Below are positions 43,801 to 53,183 of a stretch of 64,000 bases of DNA, piece after piece; the stretch's first letter is position 1, and each line of letters begins with the position of its first letter. The notes under the pieces were generated by a model that had not been told where the DNA came from, did no database searches, and worked only from the letters and a program-made list of their open reading frames with translations. Source of the stretch: Sipunculus nudus (lineage: Eukaryota > Annelida > Sipuncula > Golfingiida > Sipunculidae); NCBI GenBank assembly GCA_026874595.1, contig CM049307.1, forward strand, positions 94,590,330 to 94,654,329, given 5' to 3'. Position numbers and translations under genes: made by a program.

Positions 43801-44980
43801 AATAAAAAAGCAATTTCAACAAGACAAAGAAAACGATAAATTTGTTACAATGACATGCCATTACTTCTAACATAATAAACTTACAATTTGAGCCTGATAT
43901 AAGTGGAATCACTGGACTGGAATAATCAGTGAAAACTGTTTTGTTATACAAGAGCCATACTGCAGAAGGTTTAAAAAAAGCAGAAGTATGAGAATTAATC
44001 GGAATTGATAGAAATTTGGCAGCATGTTGTTTTGATTCTTGTCTGAAAAAAAAATTGAGTTGGACAAACAGGGTTTTTTAATTCCTGTGACTGACATTAC
44101 TGCTGAGTTGAAAAGCACAAAGGAAAATCTGAACAGCATTTTAATAAATCATCCAATAATTTTGTGGTAAAACGAAAAAAAGTTAAAAAGAAAAAATATT
44201 TTTAATTGGAAAATAGGAATGTCTCTTTGACAGGGCAGTTATGCTACGGAGCTCAGATTTTAATAATATATTAATAAAAATATCAGCTTTTCTTTGACAC
44301 AAGCTAATAAATTACTGGTATATAATTCCTATATTCCTACTATTAAACATAATGACACATTAATAATCAGAAAAATCTACTTTATAATTACATGAACTAC
44401 GAAATTCTGTTGTGACCAGTTATGTACATTAGAACAAAACCCATAATGGCTATTCTCTGATTAATGTCCCTCCCCTCATCAAAGTTTTATGGAAATAGAT
44501 CACTAGTTTTTGAGTAATCTTGCAAACAAACAAACTTACCTACAGACACAGGTGAATACATAATCTCCTTGGTTGGTAGAAGTTCTCAATGTGTCTGTAT
44601 TTTATGTGCCAAGATATTCTTTCCTTTATTTTAAATATATAATCTTCAAATTCTTGAATTTCAATTTTACCTGTTCACTCATTTATTATAATACCAATTT
44701 ACTGTATAATACCAAAACTTCAAGCGCCTTCAAAATGTGAACCATAGTAAAACATTGGTTTGGACTAACCTTCAAGTTTCTGCACAAGTCTGTCGGAGAT
44801 TCTGAAGTTGCTGAAAGCCCCTTCTTCTTCCTCCGTCTTCTTGGCCAAATCAACGGCAGAGGAAGAACTGTCAAGACCATTTGCCGTGCCATTTGACCCC
44901 TCCCTCTTCTTTTTCTTCTTCTTCATTTTATCTTTCTTAAATTGCCCCTCCTCTAAATACTCGTCTTCCATAGTCATCAT
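25484..44980 (-). CDS. DDX21: DDX21-type nucleolar DEAD-box RNA helicase (complete coding region)
   Basis: ATP-dependent RNA helicase of the DDX21/DDX50 (Gu) family, which acts in the nucleolus in Pol I transcription and pre-rRNA processing. Fourteen coding exons (44980-44770, 43622-43539, 43050-43031, 41084-41010, 39197-39080, 38428-38234, 37832-37693, 37030-36824, 36113-36009, 33277-33158, 32421-32348, 31308-31149, 30294-30160, 25879-25484) sum to 2040 bases, 679 residues. Motifs: lysine-rich N-tail (residues 15-26), Q motif, RTGTGKT (99-105), PTREL (136-140), TPGR (183-186), DEVD (207-210), SAT (244-246), [10 protein letters not shown] (362-371), [10 protein letters not shown] (392-401), GUCT domain (about 500-560) and an RG-rich tail (about 590-669). 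DEVD in place of DEAD plus GUCT is diagnostic of this family. The N-terminus is shorter than in vertebrates. Confidence 0.95.
25880..27354. other. last DDX21 intron, part left of the minisatellite
   Basis: Contains a CAAATACAAATA-rich segment (about 26340-26770) beginning CAGGGTTGGGGTCAAATAC, resembling one end of a hAT-type MITE. It also contains a TTCCCTGAC-type element (about 26819-27304) related to 4379-6300. No exon. Confidence 0.5.
26819..27304. mobile_element. MITE-like repeat with GGGTTGCCAGC-type ends, copy 2
   Basis: Starts GAGTTGCCAGCTGTC, ends CCACTGGGAACCCTGA. Both flanks hold TTTTCCC(T/C)GAC words as in the copy at 4379-6300, and the ends are imperfect inverted repeats. Confidence 0.5.
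27355..30180. repeat. 55-bp minisatellite, 52 copies, built from the end of DDX21 exon 13 and its 5' splice site
   Basis: Unit on the minus strand: 22 bases of exon end (GAGGCTCATGGCAGATAAAA then TG), the splice junction, GTAAGT, and 27 more intron bases to ATACCAAA. From ACC at 27355 to ACC at 30158 is 2803 bases, equal to 51 periods of 55 minus two single-base deletions seen near 27907 and 29470. The copy at the right edge is the functional exon end. Most copies keep a perfect GTAAGT. Exceptions include GTTAGT (near 27739), GTAGGT (near 28066) and a lost donor (near 29883). Copies differ mainly at one A/G site (CCATAAGCC or CCATGAGCC). Confidence 0.97.
30160..30294 (-). CDS. DDX21: DDX21 coding exon 13: GUCT domain core
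   Basis: 135 bases, 45 codons, phase 0 both ends; acceptor CTGTAG, donor GTAAGT. Encodes [40 protein letters not shown] and MADKM. Its last 22 bases and its donor are the seed of the 55-bp array. Using any later donor of the array instead of the first would read on through [16 protein letters not shown] to a stop, because 55 is not a multiple of three. Confidence 0.93.
30295..31148. other. DDX21 intron with a dispersed repeat
   Basis: Holds one copy of a roughly 0.5-kb repeat (30571-31080) shared with 52350-52835. Otherwise unremarkable. Confidence 0.55.
30571..31080. mobile_element. dispersed 0.5-kb MITE-like repeat, copy 1
   Basis: Shares with 52350-52835 the segments ATATTATGCCTA.TCTTTCAC, CATCCCAGCACACAGTCTC, ATGGCTTTGC.TGTTG.TAAA and AAAGGGAAGAAGC. 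Ends are GTAGGGACATA and, inverted, TAAAGGGGCCCA. No coding capacity. Confidence 0.6.
31149..31308 (-). CDS. DDX21: DDX21 coding exon 12
   Basis: 160 bases, entering with two bases carried, leaving in phase 0; acceptor TTCCAG, donor GTATGT. Encodes [40 protein letters not shown] and [14 protein letters not shown]. This links the helicase core to the GUCT domain and matches the human ALAHISGAT..RSL region. Confidence 0.92.
31309..32347. other. DDX21 intron without recognised features
   Basis: About 1 kb of AT-rich sequence; no repeat recognised. Confidence 0.5.
32348..32421 (-). CDS. DDX21: DDX21 coding exon 11
   Basis: 74 bases, entering in phase 0, leaving with two bases; acceptor TTTTAG, donor GTAAAC. 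Encodes [20 protein letters not shown] then ADAVR, the conserved segment after motif VI (human [20 protein letters not shown]). Confidence 0.93.
32841..33157. repeat. 36-bp tandem array carrying copies of the DDX21 exon 10 donor
   Basis: Minus-strand unit: AGCA, then GTGAGTACC, then TGACATTATACACATTAGATC. The junction at the real exon (AGCG then GTGAGTACC, donor at 33157) is the rightmost member. Further GTGAGT donors are at 33121, 33016, 32950, 32914 and 32878, and a GTGAGA at 32850. Spacing is 36 bases between the clean copies, with degenerate units between 32950 and 33121. Sequence between 32422 and 32840 shows nothing else. Confidence 0.9.
33158..33277 (-). CDS. DDX21: DDX21 coding exon 10: motif VI
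   Basis: 120 bases, 40 codons, phase 0 both ends; acceptor TTTCAG, donor GTGAGT. Encodes [20 protein letters not shown] and [30 protein letters not shown] is the arginine-finger motif VI. The next GTGAGT, 36 bases on, would extend the protein in frame by [12 protein letters not shown]. Confidence 0.95.
33278..36008. other. DDX21 intron with a mollusc-type repeat and a small duplication
   Basis: A 68-base tandem duplication lies at about 34381-34516 (AAGTTAAAATATTAGAATTG twice). G- and C-runs are at about 33919 and 35069. Repeat-like sequence starts at about 33966 with GGACCCATGGGTCACGGCGC and TCAGCTGAAG. Another ends at about 35925 with GACTATAGCTCAGATGACTT and TCAGCTGAGCTATT. Such TCAGCTGAGCTA ends after GGACGGACGG stretches are common in mollusc genomes (from memory). 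No exon. Confidence 0.45.
36009..36113 (-). CDS. DDX21: DDX21 coding exon 9: motif V
   Basis: 105 bases, 35 codons, phase 0 both ends; acceptor TTTCAG. Encodes [20 protein letters not shown] and [15 protein letters not shown]. The donor is AAAG then GTTCTT, unusually weak for this gene, but the join to [10 protein letters not shown] is fixed by homology. Confidence 0.92.
36114..36823. other. DDX21 intron with a GAGTCC-rich repeat
   Basis: 36354-36592 is a degenerate run of GAGTCC, GGACTC, ACTTGGAC words, of the same type as at 62229-62348 and 62575-62670. No exon. Confidence 0.55.
36824..37030 (-). CDS. DDX21: DDX21 coding exon 8: motif IV and start of the second RecA domain
   Basis: 207 bases, 69 codons, phase 0 both ends; acceptor TTCCAG, donor GTAAGT. 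Encodes [37 protein letters not shown] and [18 protein letters not shown]. Motif IV (IVFCQTK) and HGD.PQ..RE are typical of DDX21. Confidence 0.95.
37693..37832 (-). CDS. DDX21: DDX21 coding exon 7: motif III
   Basis: 140 bases, entering with one base carried, leaving in phase 0; acceptor TTATCAG, donor GTATAA. Encodes [36 protein letters not shown] and [14 protein letters not shown] couples ATP hydrolysis to unwinding. Its first 36 bases and its acceptor are part of an 86-bp duplication. Confidence 0.94.
37797..37968. repeat. 86-bp tandem duplication spanning the 3' splice site of DDX21 exon 7
   Basis: 37797-37882 and 37883-37968 are copies with about six differences. Each contains, on the minus strand, intron sequence with TTTTCATGTCTT, an ATCAG acceptor and the exon start GGATAAACCACAGACGTTGC. 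The extra copy lies upstream in the transcript. Its acceptor (TTAATCAG) would read [17 protein letters not shown] and stop. Confidence 0.95.
38234..38428 (-). CDS. DDX21: DDX21 coding exon 6: motifs Ib and II (DEVD)
   Basis: 195 bases, entering and leaving with one base over; acceptor TTTGCAG, donor GTAGGA. Encodes [40 protein letters not shown] and [24 protein letters not shown] at the Walker B position distinguishes the DDX21/DDX50 family from most DEAD-box proteins. Confidence 0.95.
38429..39079. other. DDX21 intron with a TTAA-flanked MITE
   Basis: AT-rich intron containing the MITE copy 2 at 38730-38896; nothing else recognised. Confidence 0.5.
38730..38896. mobile_element. TTAA-flanked MITE, copy 2
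   Basis: Flanked by TTAA at 38726-38729 and 38897-38900. Ends CCACTGCTTTG and CAAAGCAGCAGT are inverted. Interior shares AGGGCTGGCAC / GTGCCAGC and CAGACCAATGAGAG with the copy at 6677-6887. Confidence 0.55.
39080..39197 (-). CDS. DDX21: DDX21 coding exon 5: motif Ia
   Basis: 118 bases, entering in phase 0, leaving with one base; acceptor TTCTCAG, donor GTGAGA. Encodes [20 protein letters not shown] and [24 protein letters not shown] and GG are motif Ia and the following conserved glycines. Confidence 0.95.
39198..41009. other. DDX21 intron dominated by a tandem array
   Basis: The right half is a degenerate tandem array (39738-40790, listed separately). The rest is AT-rich without recognised features. 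Confidence 0.55.
39738..40790. repeat. degenerate tandem array, six or seven units of about 145 bp
   Basis: Units share CAGACACTCCAAAACCAATC, CCAACCAAGGTATGCATGA, GCAATCACTGACCCAAATTT, ATAATATTTAGGAAAGTTAT and runs of GACA. The CTCCAAAAC word is near 39818, 39972, 40168, 40314, 40463 and 40615. A fragment ACTCTGTTTTAGGGGATACA at about 40055 matches the ends of the GTATCCGCC element family. Minus-strand open frames across it ([11 protein letters not shown]...GFCLSVC) are by-products of the repeat. Confidence 0.8.
41010..41084 (-). CDS. DDX21: DDX21 coding exon 4
   Basis: 75 bases, 25 codons, phase 0 both ends; acceptor TTTCAG, donor GTTAGT. Encodes [20 protein letters not shown] then GRPPK, the helix after the Walker A motif and a basic insert (human FSFAIPLIEKL). 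Confidence 0.93.
41085..43030. other. DDX21 intron without recognised features
   Basis: About 1.9 kb AT-rich. A small tRNA- or SINE-like piece is possible near 42480 (GTGAACCACTGGGTTCAGAA) but is too weak to call. Confidence 0.4.
43031..43050 (-). CDS. DDX21: DDX21 coding exon 3: 20-base microexon encoding the Walker A motif
   Basis: The whole exon is GAACTGGTACTGGCAAGACA between acceptor TCTTTCAG and donor GTGAGT. With the A carried from exon 2 it encodes exactly RTGTGKT, the ATP-binding P-loop. It enters with one base carried and leaves in phase 0. Skipping it would drop seven codons minus one base, so the frame would shift (20 is not a multiple of three). Confidence 0.95.
43051..43538. 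other. DDX21 intron between Q-motif exon and microexon
   Basis: Nothing recognised apart from a short direct repeat AATAAAAGGGACAT near 43217-43246. Confidence 0.5.
43539..43622 (-). CDS. DDX21: DDX21 coding exon 2: Q motif
   Basis: 84 bases, entering and leaving with one base over; acceptor GTTACAG, donor GTAAGT. Encodes [20 protein letters not shown] and HDVVAQA, matching human [20 protein letters not shown]. The FP.Q segment is the adenine-sensing Q motif. Confidence 0.94.
43623..44769. other. DDX21 intron without recognised features
   Basis: About 1.15 kb AT-rich; no repeat or exon recognised. Confidence 0.5.
44770..44980 (-). CDS. DDX21: DDX21 coding exon 1: start codon and lysine-rich N-terminus
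   Basis: The exon begins at 45001 (acceptor TTTACAG) and ends at donor GTTAGT. Coding starts at 44980: [20 protein letters not shown] then KKKKK and an acidic and serine-rich stretch to DRLVQKLEG. The predicted spliced leader carries an in-frame TAA ten codons before this ATG, supporting the start. A second in-frame ATG (residue 2) and a third (residue 4) follow. The lysine run is a likely nuclear or nucleolar signal. Confidence 0.85.
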
Positions 44981-46899
44981 GCTGCACTTCTGGACCTGCC
45001 TCTGTAAACGGAAAAAAAACGCAAGCACTGCAAATGGCGCATATTATACCTGTTTTATGTTTTGTGACCTCTGACATCATTAAATTAAATATGCATCAAT
45101 TTTGCCGAGAATGTAATTGAGGTGAGACATATTTTTGGGTAATATTTATGAGTTTTATGAAATTCGATTAGATTCTTGTTAAGTCATCACAGCATTACCA
45201 AAGTCTGGTGAACTCTGACCTCATTAGATATGCAAAGATTTTGCCAGAAACTGAACTTAGGTGAGATATCATATTGGTTAATTTATCTATTCAGTTTTAT
45301 CAAAATTCATCATATTACAGGTAAGTTATCCCAAAAAAACACAATTAGTAGCCTCATGACCAAAAAATATTCATGGATTTTGCCAAAAATCAAACTCGGG
45401 CAAGATGGTCTATTGGTAATTATGGTTTCTTGAAAATCCATCCAAGCCCTGGTGGTTTAAGGTACCGTGGCATGGTGACACTTAAAGTTATCAGACACAA
45501 CGTGGATACGCCAAAATATATCCCATCATAGACAGGCATATACACATAAAGGTTTTAAGTATGAAAACCTTCAGTTACCTGAAGAGGAAAAGTACTCAGT
45601 ACTCACCAGTGTTTATTACTGTTTAGTCTGAATTTATCTCTGCATAAAGGATATTTTTTCTGCATTTAGGAAAATTTTAACTGTAAGTGATACTGTTGTG
45701 ACAAAAAATGTGATTACATATTTGAAGATTGGTCATTTTGTTACATGACTGATAAAACAGTTTGCAAGAATTTTTTTCATAACTGTCTTTAAATTCTATC
45801 AAAGACATAAGGAAGACAGGGCACATATAGCTAACAGCACTGAAACTTGTGCAGTGAATGTGTCCACTTCCAAATCATTAGTACCAGGACTTGCCATCCT
45901 GGTGTACATGTCAGGCTTTATTTATTCTGAGCAATATACTGTCAGACTCAATATAAACAGGCCCTGCTATATTTGTTGAGTCTGATATCCATACAACACT
46001 TGAGATTCTATAATATTAGCCTCAGACTACAAATCACTTGATGCCCTTGTTATAAGTCTAGTGACCAGTGTCAACAGGTTTTACAACTACCCTATGCCAA
46101 TATGTCACTCTTCAAAGTATGCCCATTTAAAGTGTAAAAAAAATGTATAACAATATTAGCTCTCACTCTTAGCAGCTTGAGTCAGTCAGGCTCCCAGGGA
46201 GGTATTCAAGTGATTAAATATGACAGTGTTCTCTAGAGTCCCTACTAAACTTGTTGATATGCCTGCCCTCTGATCAACATAAAGATCTAGTAAATGTTTA
46301 AAAACGATGATCTGAGATTAATCTTAGTTCAAATCAAAACCATGAAACATATAAACTAATGATAGAGTGTCTGGAGCTCCGGACAAAGGCACATTGCTTA
46401 AGAGCTTAAGGTCCAGGACTCCAGGCTATTTCCAGTTCTCACTTCCGCAATTTAATGAAGCGCTATAAGTACATCCATACATCAGCATTATGAGTCATAG
46501 GCCTACTCTGTGCATAATATGGACAAACTAAAGTATAAGGCCTACATGCAAACAGAAATGCATTAATAAAGCCCAAATGTTATATTTATCAAATTCCATT
46601 TATTTCTTAACATGTTAAATAAACTAGGAGGTAGACCTTAATATTTTCATGAAAAATCATATATGGATTTCATCTCAAACCTATTAACAATGAACATATA
46701 CTTATATTGGTCTTTTGTTTACACATTAATTTGTGAGTACATACATTTTAAACTTACTTAGGTCATGGTCAATTAAAAATTATTTTAAGCAGTTGGCTTC
46801 TGCCAACCCCTTTGGTAATCTCCAGGTACCTGCACCCCCCCCCCCCAGTTGGTAAAATCCTGTATCTGCCCCTGGTGTCTATGCATATTGTAACAGGAG

Positions 46900-47860
46900 C
46901 AGGGTTGGGTGGGTAATACCCGGGTGGGTAAACCTGGGCGGGTAATACCCCTTATTACCCAGGCGGGCAATAAGCCTTAAAACCCACATGCGGGTTTTAA
47001 TGGGCAATATGATTTGGGCTTTCCTAGAAGCATTCTTTTCAATCTCAGAATTGCTGCATAAAGTGCATATAATCATATAAAGAGGAAAAACTACAGTGAT
47101 TGTCCATGAAATAAGTTTAGGTTTCATGGATCAGAGATCACTATGACTGAAAAGACCTAGAACTAAAGATCTCTCACATGCCCTGGATATATATAGCAGA
47201 ATCATACCATAATGAAATCCTTTGTAACTCTTGATTACATTACTCCACTACAACCTGTCATTTCTTGTAATAACAATAACTCCCAAAGTGTCAGTGCCCC
47301 GTGGATGCCATTGCTTTTGCAGCAAAGTCCCAGTGAGGTGTCACTGTGGCTTCACCTGTGTGGTATAATATACATGTACTGATAATCAGTTGACACTTGG
47401 CAGCCAGTAACCATCTTGTGTCCACTAGTTAGCCAGTTTGTGTACACACACAATTAAGTAATCCATCCACTTTCAATCTTTCCTTGATTCAAAGGAAACT
47501 ATTTCAAATCATTAAATAATTACAAATGATAGATTCAGATAGAAATATGATTGAAATAATCAGAGTTACATAGTACTGTAGGTTTATACTCCATTTTAAA
47601 GACTCCTGATTTTTTTTTAATTATCATTATAACTGCTATATATCACCAATATCAGTTATATATGATTTATATATTTATATAGTTATATACATTTTAAAGC
47701 AACGAAACATACTGATCACAGTATTTCCTAAGCTGGTACAAGAAATTTAGAGTTCAGTCAGTTGCAATTTGAGACTATAATGCCCATAAAACCCGGCTTA
47801 ACCCAGTAAAACCCACTGGGCTGGGTTTTATGCTAAAAACCCGGGTTTTGCCCAACCCTG
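46900..47860. mobile_element. hAT-type non-autonomous transposon with 8-bp target duplication
   Basis: Ends CAGGGTTGGGTGGGTAATAC and, inverted, CAGGGTTGGGCAAAACCCGG. They are flanked by perfect 8-bp direct repeats AACAGGAG (46892-46899 and 47861-47868). CAGGG-TGGGCAAA-type ends with 8-bp duplications are characteristic of hAT elements. About 961 bp, no transposase frame. It lies in the first DDX21 intron. Confidence 0.85.
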
Positions 47861-48200
47861 AACAGGAGGCCCTACATAAAGTGCAGTAATTGTGTAGTTT
47901 AGGGGGTATTTATTAAAGGCCTACATTACAATATTTAACAAAAATTATAAACAAAAGTAATATTCTTTAATATAGAGATGTATAGTTTTAGAAAAATATG
48001 GGTTATGTAATGAAAGGTGGTTAAGTTTGAGAGACATTGTGGCTTAAAAGTCGACTTTATTGGCTCAAATTTTGATCTTCTGCAATGACGTTATACATGA
48101 CATTCATGAGGTTGCCAGGAAAACAAGCTATATTGGAGCAATTTATGTCATTATATATAAAACATGTTGGTTATTTAACTATATATGCCTTATTCTTATA

Positions 48201-48358
48201 TAAGTATAGATATCTTCTTATTATAGAACAACAGAAATTTGGAAATAATGCATTAACAATTGGTAATATAGGCCTTTTATAAGTATACATTTCTTCTTAT
48301 TACAAAACAACACAAATTTGGAAATAATGCATTAACAATTGGTAATATAGGCCTTTTA
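48201..48358. repeat. tandem duplication, two copies of about 79 bp
   Basis: Both copies carry TTTGGAAATAATGCATTAAC then AATTGGTAATATAGGCCTTT. A few substitutions separate them. Confidence 0.9.
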
Positions 48359-49165
48359 TTAAAAAAAAGCCCTTAACTACACAATAACCCAAAGTGCTAC
48401 GATGAAAATTCAATAAAATTAATATTTATTTCTAAATGCCGGGACATAAGCAAATTTTCTGGTTTGGTCCGTCAGTCAGTGCCGGAGAAATAGCTCCAAT
48501 AGATGTGTCCTGCAGTGTCAGTGTGCATGCTCAAAGAAAATGCCAAAAATTTAACCTGTAGGACCGGTGTCCCAACCTTTAGCCTATATAAATTGGTGTA
48601 AAAATGATGTAATAAACTGTCTCGTGGTTAGGCAGTTAAACAACATGCAGCAAATGCTTTACATGTACCCTGGGCTCCATGACATACACTGCAGAAACCC
48701 ATGGTATGGAAATCAGACTCAATATATGACAGGGCCTATTATGTTTTAATATCGAGTCCTAGGAAATCATAATGACATAAATCAGGCTATCAGTGGCTAT
48801 TGCGTATTGGAAAACAGGAAAATGATCATTTTCTAATTAGTCACATGGAAAATGAGTTAGTTTAACGAAGTTAATGTTGGTAACACGTTGCTGGTGGTAT
48901 ATATATTGAGTAAAAAGATTTTCTATGGCACTTTCTAACTCTGAACATTGAATACACAGCTAAAGGTTAAATATATCCCCATCATGGCACAGACGGCATG
49001 GGCAAATCAGTGTAAATACCCTTATTATCGCTCGGTAATTTTATGGGTCGACAACTCTTCCATTTTATCGATTTAGACACGAGGTTAACCTTGAATGTCA
49101 AAATCACTGAAGAGAGAATGATATATCATGATCCATTTAAATTGTTAAGAATTAACGATACTCAC

Positions 49166-49205
49166 ATTTTACACCCTGTTTTGTTGGACTTCTCTGTGCA
49201 CGTGC
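49166..49205 (-). other. predicted non-coding first exon of DDX21 (start approximate)
   Basis: On the minus strand the sequence GGGTGTAAAAT ends at a clean donor GTGAGT (49165-49160). Its spliced join to the exon at 45001 gives an in-frame TAA before the DDX21 ATG. The transcription start is not defined; it is placed near the E-box region. Confidence 0.5.
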
Positions 49206-49244
49206 CCTAACCGGAAAAAATCACCAAGCCGTGCTGTGACGTCA
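49199..49244 (-). promoter_or_regulatory. candidate DDX21 promoter: E-box and CRE
   Basis: CACGTG (49199-49204, canonical MYC/MAX E-box) and TGACGTCA (49237-49244, full CRE palindrome) lie within 46 bases, with a CCGGAA ETS-like core at 49211-49216. CpG is locally higher than in the surrounding DNA. E-boxes are common in promoters of ribosome-biogenesis genes, which fits DDX21. Function is inferred. Confidence 0.5.
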
Positions 49245-50153
49245 CTGGAGGGAATTCCAGGCTTACAGAAAACCCGAACCATCCGATCGCGGACACGGTA
49301 TTGTCGAAAACCTGATTAAATTTCCTTTTGGTGATTCGATATATCTATTCGAGATGGTCGTTTTAATATAAACCATTTTTATTGAAAAGATTAAGACATC
49401 TGTTTACAAATAAATAGTGCTTCGACAGAGTTCGACATGAAACCCTATCGACAAAAAAACCTGAATCCGCTGATGTATATGGAATATCCAGTGCATGTAT
49501 TTCATGTAGCCATGTCGTTTGAATAAATTATGCAAATAAATTTGCCTTACCGGAAACTATCAGAAATTTAACTAATAAAACTGCACTTAAATGCTGATAA
49601 AATGTCATTATTGACAACATGCATAATTTTAAATTTATTAACTTACTATAGGTATTGTTATTTTACATAGGCCTACTATATAAGGCTCATCTTTTTATAT
49701 TAGACCTAATTTCACAATTTTTCACGTTGATATCTTGAATGATCTTGGAATATCTTGGTACAAATAATGCAAAACTGTATTTTATATATTAATCATCTTA
49801 AATTGTGTGAAAGCAAAATAAAACTTTAAAAAATCACTAATATATTTATCAAATGTCAATAAAAAATAATCATTGCCATTTATACAATTTTAAATAAATG
49901 TATGTAAAATATAGGCCTATACGCAAATCGCATATTTCAATATCCAGATCTGAAAATTGCAAACGTCGAATTTTTATTCAAGGAAATTGAAAATAATAAC
50001 ACAAGATTTCTTAGGAAAATATAGCATGGTAAAATTAATTCATGTTATGTGTTCTCGTTGAAATTTAGGCAAAATTTACCCATGCATGAATAAATGATTG
50101 TATTACACTCCCGTCAAGAATATTCAGCGGAATTTGGCCCCGGCATGAGTTTG

Positions 50154-50154
<1 letters not shown>

Positions 50155-50222
<68 letters not shown>
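50155..50222. repeat. AT microsatellite
   Basis: (TA)n of about 34 units. Confidence 0.95.
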
Positions 50223-50225
<3 letters not shown>

Positions 50226-51265
50226 CCGAAATGATTGGCATGCTCGTGTTATAAGCTAAAATAAAATCCAGGTCAGCGGGTCATTCTACTTTATAATCAA
50301 AAGGATTTTGTCTTTGATATGACCCTGCAGGGTTCTTAATTGGAATTTGACTGCTTTGTGTGTCTGAATTGCATCATAGATCCAATTATATGTTGACCCG
50401 GAACGCCTGATAATTAACAAGTTTACCTATTAAACAAAGACCCTTTGCTATAAAAATGTATTTAAAGCAATGGCAGCTGCAATAATATAATTATATACGT
50501 GTGTTAATTATTTTTTTTCTTTGATTAACAGTAAACGGTCACATTTATGACTTAAGTGAGATGTTTAGCATTAGAATTATTGTGTCCTGCTATGTTGCAC
50601 AATGCTGGTGCTTTTCCTATGTATAATAAGACCAATCTTTATACGTTAAATGCAAAGGCCTATATATCCTCTACATGTTAAATCATTAAAATTTATATTT
50701 TTATTATCTAAGTTTTATATACTCAAATCGCACTAAAACCACTACATATATTTAATCAGCTCATGTCAATTATCCGCATCCATCCCGCTCAGGAAATTCT
50801 TAATTTGAATAATCTCGCTCCACCCTGCACATTCTAACCACCATATTTGCCCCATGGCACACAAAATATTCCACTGTTATCATATTATTTATAAAGAATG
50901 TGATTCATTAAAAATCAAATCCAGATCTTACGATTCACGTATGTTTTATATAATATTATATTAATGGCACGGTTTGCTGTATGTGATATTAGGTTTTGTT
51001 AAATATTTGAACAAATATATGTAATGAAAAACATTTTGTAGAATAAACGCAGAATAAAAAAAAATAGTTTAATTATACTTTTAATAAATGGACTGGACCA
51101 CCTGCATGGACCTGTCCACCTACTGGACTAGACAGCCTACAGCTGGACCGGACCAGGAGCGGGCCGCATAGGTGATGGAACCAGCGGCGTATCTAGGATT
51201 TGAAAATAGAGGGGGCGCAGCCCTAAAGTCGGGAAGGGGGCTGTTCTGCGTTTTTTAAACATGTC

Positions 51266-51270
51266 ATATA

Positions 51271-51326
<56 letters not shown>
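51266..51326. repeat. AT microsatellite
   Basis: (TA)n of about 30 units. Confidence 0.95.
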
Positions 51327-51327
<1 letters not shown>

Positions 51328-52349
51328 TAATGAATCATTTTTTTATATTATATTGATGTTCCACAAAACCCTTTATTAGTAGAAAGCAAGCATATTTAAA
51401 CTAGTTTGAACACACTGTGTGGCTAAAAAAATCTGCTACTAAACATTTCAAATCTTGTTAGTTCGTGCATTATTATTATGATTATTATTAGTAATTTTGA
51501 AAGGTATCCAATTCAAGTTGTTAATTATGTTAACCGTTGGGCCCTCATCTATATATAATGCATCATTTGAACAACATAAAAATACATGAATCAATAAGTG
51601 TAGTGTTGTAACGTAAATATAATTTTTAAGTAGATGATGGTCAGCACACATGTAAAAGAACTGAAATGGATTAACTAGTATATGTCAGTGAATCTGTCAA
51701 AGGTGACTGCTTCTATTTTTCATGTGAAGCTTCTGATGAATTCCTTAATATAGGTCTTTCATAGATAAATTATCTTAGCAGCAATTCAGAAAGAACTGGA
51801 GTCAGGTGGAGTTAAAAAGTAATAAAGATAGTCTGACCTGAGGTAATTAAAGTACATAAACACAAAACAATATTATAAGTGAAAAATAATTATTGACTGG
51901 ATTTTGCATGTCATTTTCAGGTTTATATTATTGTTGAAAATACAGCTTTCAAACATCAAGCATTGCATTACTGCAAACAATGCATTACTGCCGTAGGTAA
52001 ATTATTTTAACACATTTTACTCTTTAGTTTATGCAATAAGTTTTAGCTCAGTTGACTGATAACTGTTAAAGCTTGATATAGTCTTTTTTTGTACCTCAGC
52101 ACTTGGCCCTGACACCAACAACATGATTCAGATAAACGCCGCATCTGTCATAACACTGGGATAAAACCATGTTTTTAATAAGATATATTTTATTAATGCC
52201 GTGCTGGTAAATTATAGTTAAATACACTTGCTGCTTTACTATGGGGGGAGGGGGGGGGGGGGGGTTGAAATAATTGGCCCTCGGTTGGATTTGCAGACGG
52301 TGCTTCTGGTCCATTTATATGCGAATGTTTCAAATTGACTAAATATAAA

Positions 52350-52835
52350 TTAAAGGGACATATAATCTGAAGCTATATTATGCCTAATCTTTCACACTGT
52401 CAGTTCAGTTTTGGTTTATACAAAGTTTCCCAGCAAAATCATCCCAGCACACAGTCTCTTTACCTCGCATACGGCCGTTTAACACCTTGTAATGGCTTTG
52501 CGTGTTGATAAACACAGTCAACGTGTGTCTGTTAACCATAACAAAGCCGCGTGAGCCGCACCACGCGGTGTTTCAACCAGCAGGAACAATTATTACGTTG
52601 TTGGGGCCAATTTAAGTCAGGGGATCTCATGATTGACACGTGTTGTTGACACGGCCCCACGCGCTGTGTATATGTAGACAAGTGTGATTGCGTCCGGTCC
52701 ACTGTTTTTAACCCTCGTTTACAGGTGTAAGCAAACGCTTTCAAGGCAATGTTTTGGCAGGTACTGATTAATTTTAAAGGGAAGAAGCTGTTTTCGTTTT
52801 TATTCAACATGCTTTACAGGTGAATGGGTCCATTT
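52350..52835. mobile_element. dispersed 0.5-kb MITE-like repeat, copy 2
   Basis: Same order of shared segments as 30571-31080, same orientation. Ends TAAAGGGACATA and, inverted, TAAATGGACCCA. Confidence 0.6.
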
Positions 52836-53183
52836 AAACAATTTATTGCAAATACGACGAGCTGGTGCAAAACCTATTGCATAACATAAGAAAGTGCGCA
52901 TGTTGTTCTTAGTGCATATGTATTTTGAACTCTATTTGGTTACATATTTGTAAGGTGGCATCTGGTTAGGCGTACACATGTAATATTATGTGGTAATGAA
53001 TAACGTATTGTAGGCCCATGGAGAAACCATTATTATCAACAATATGTTACATATTTCTTAATAAAACGTTTACTTATTATTACAAGACAGTAAATTTTCT
53101 TTTTCAATTCTCTTTGGTTTACGGTATTATAACAAAGAAGAAATTTTAATTTTGACCAAATATTACTTTTTTAAATGTCTTTT

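Larger units (their letters stand above)
45002..49165. other. predicted first intron of DDX21
   Basis: Holds a 961-bp hAT-type element (46900-47860) and a 79-80-bp tandem duplication (48201-48358; TTTGGAAATAATGCATTAAC twice). A C-run lies near 46840. No coding exon recognised. Confidence 0.5.
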
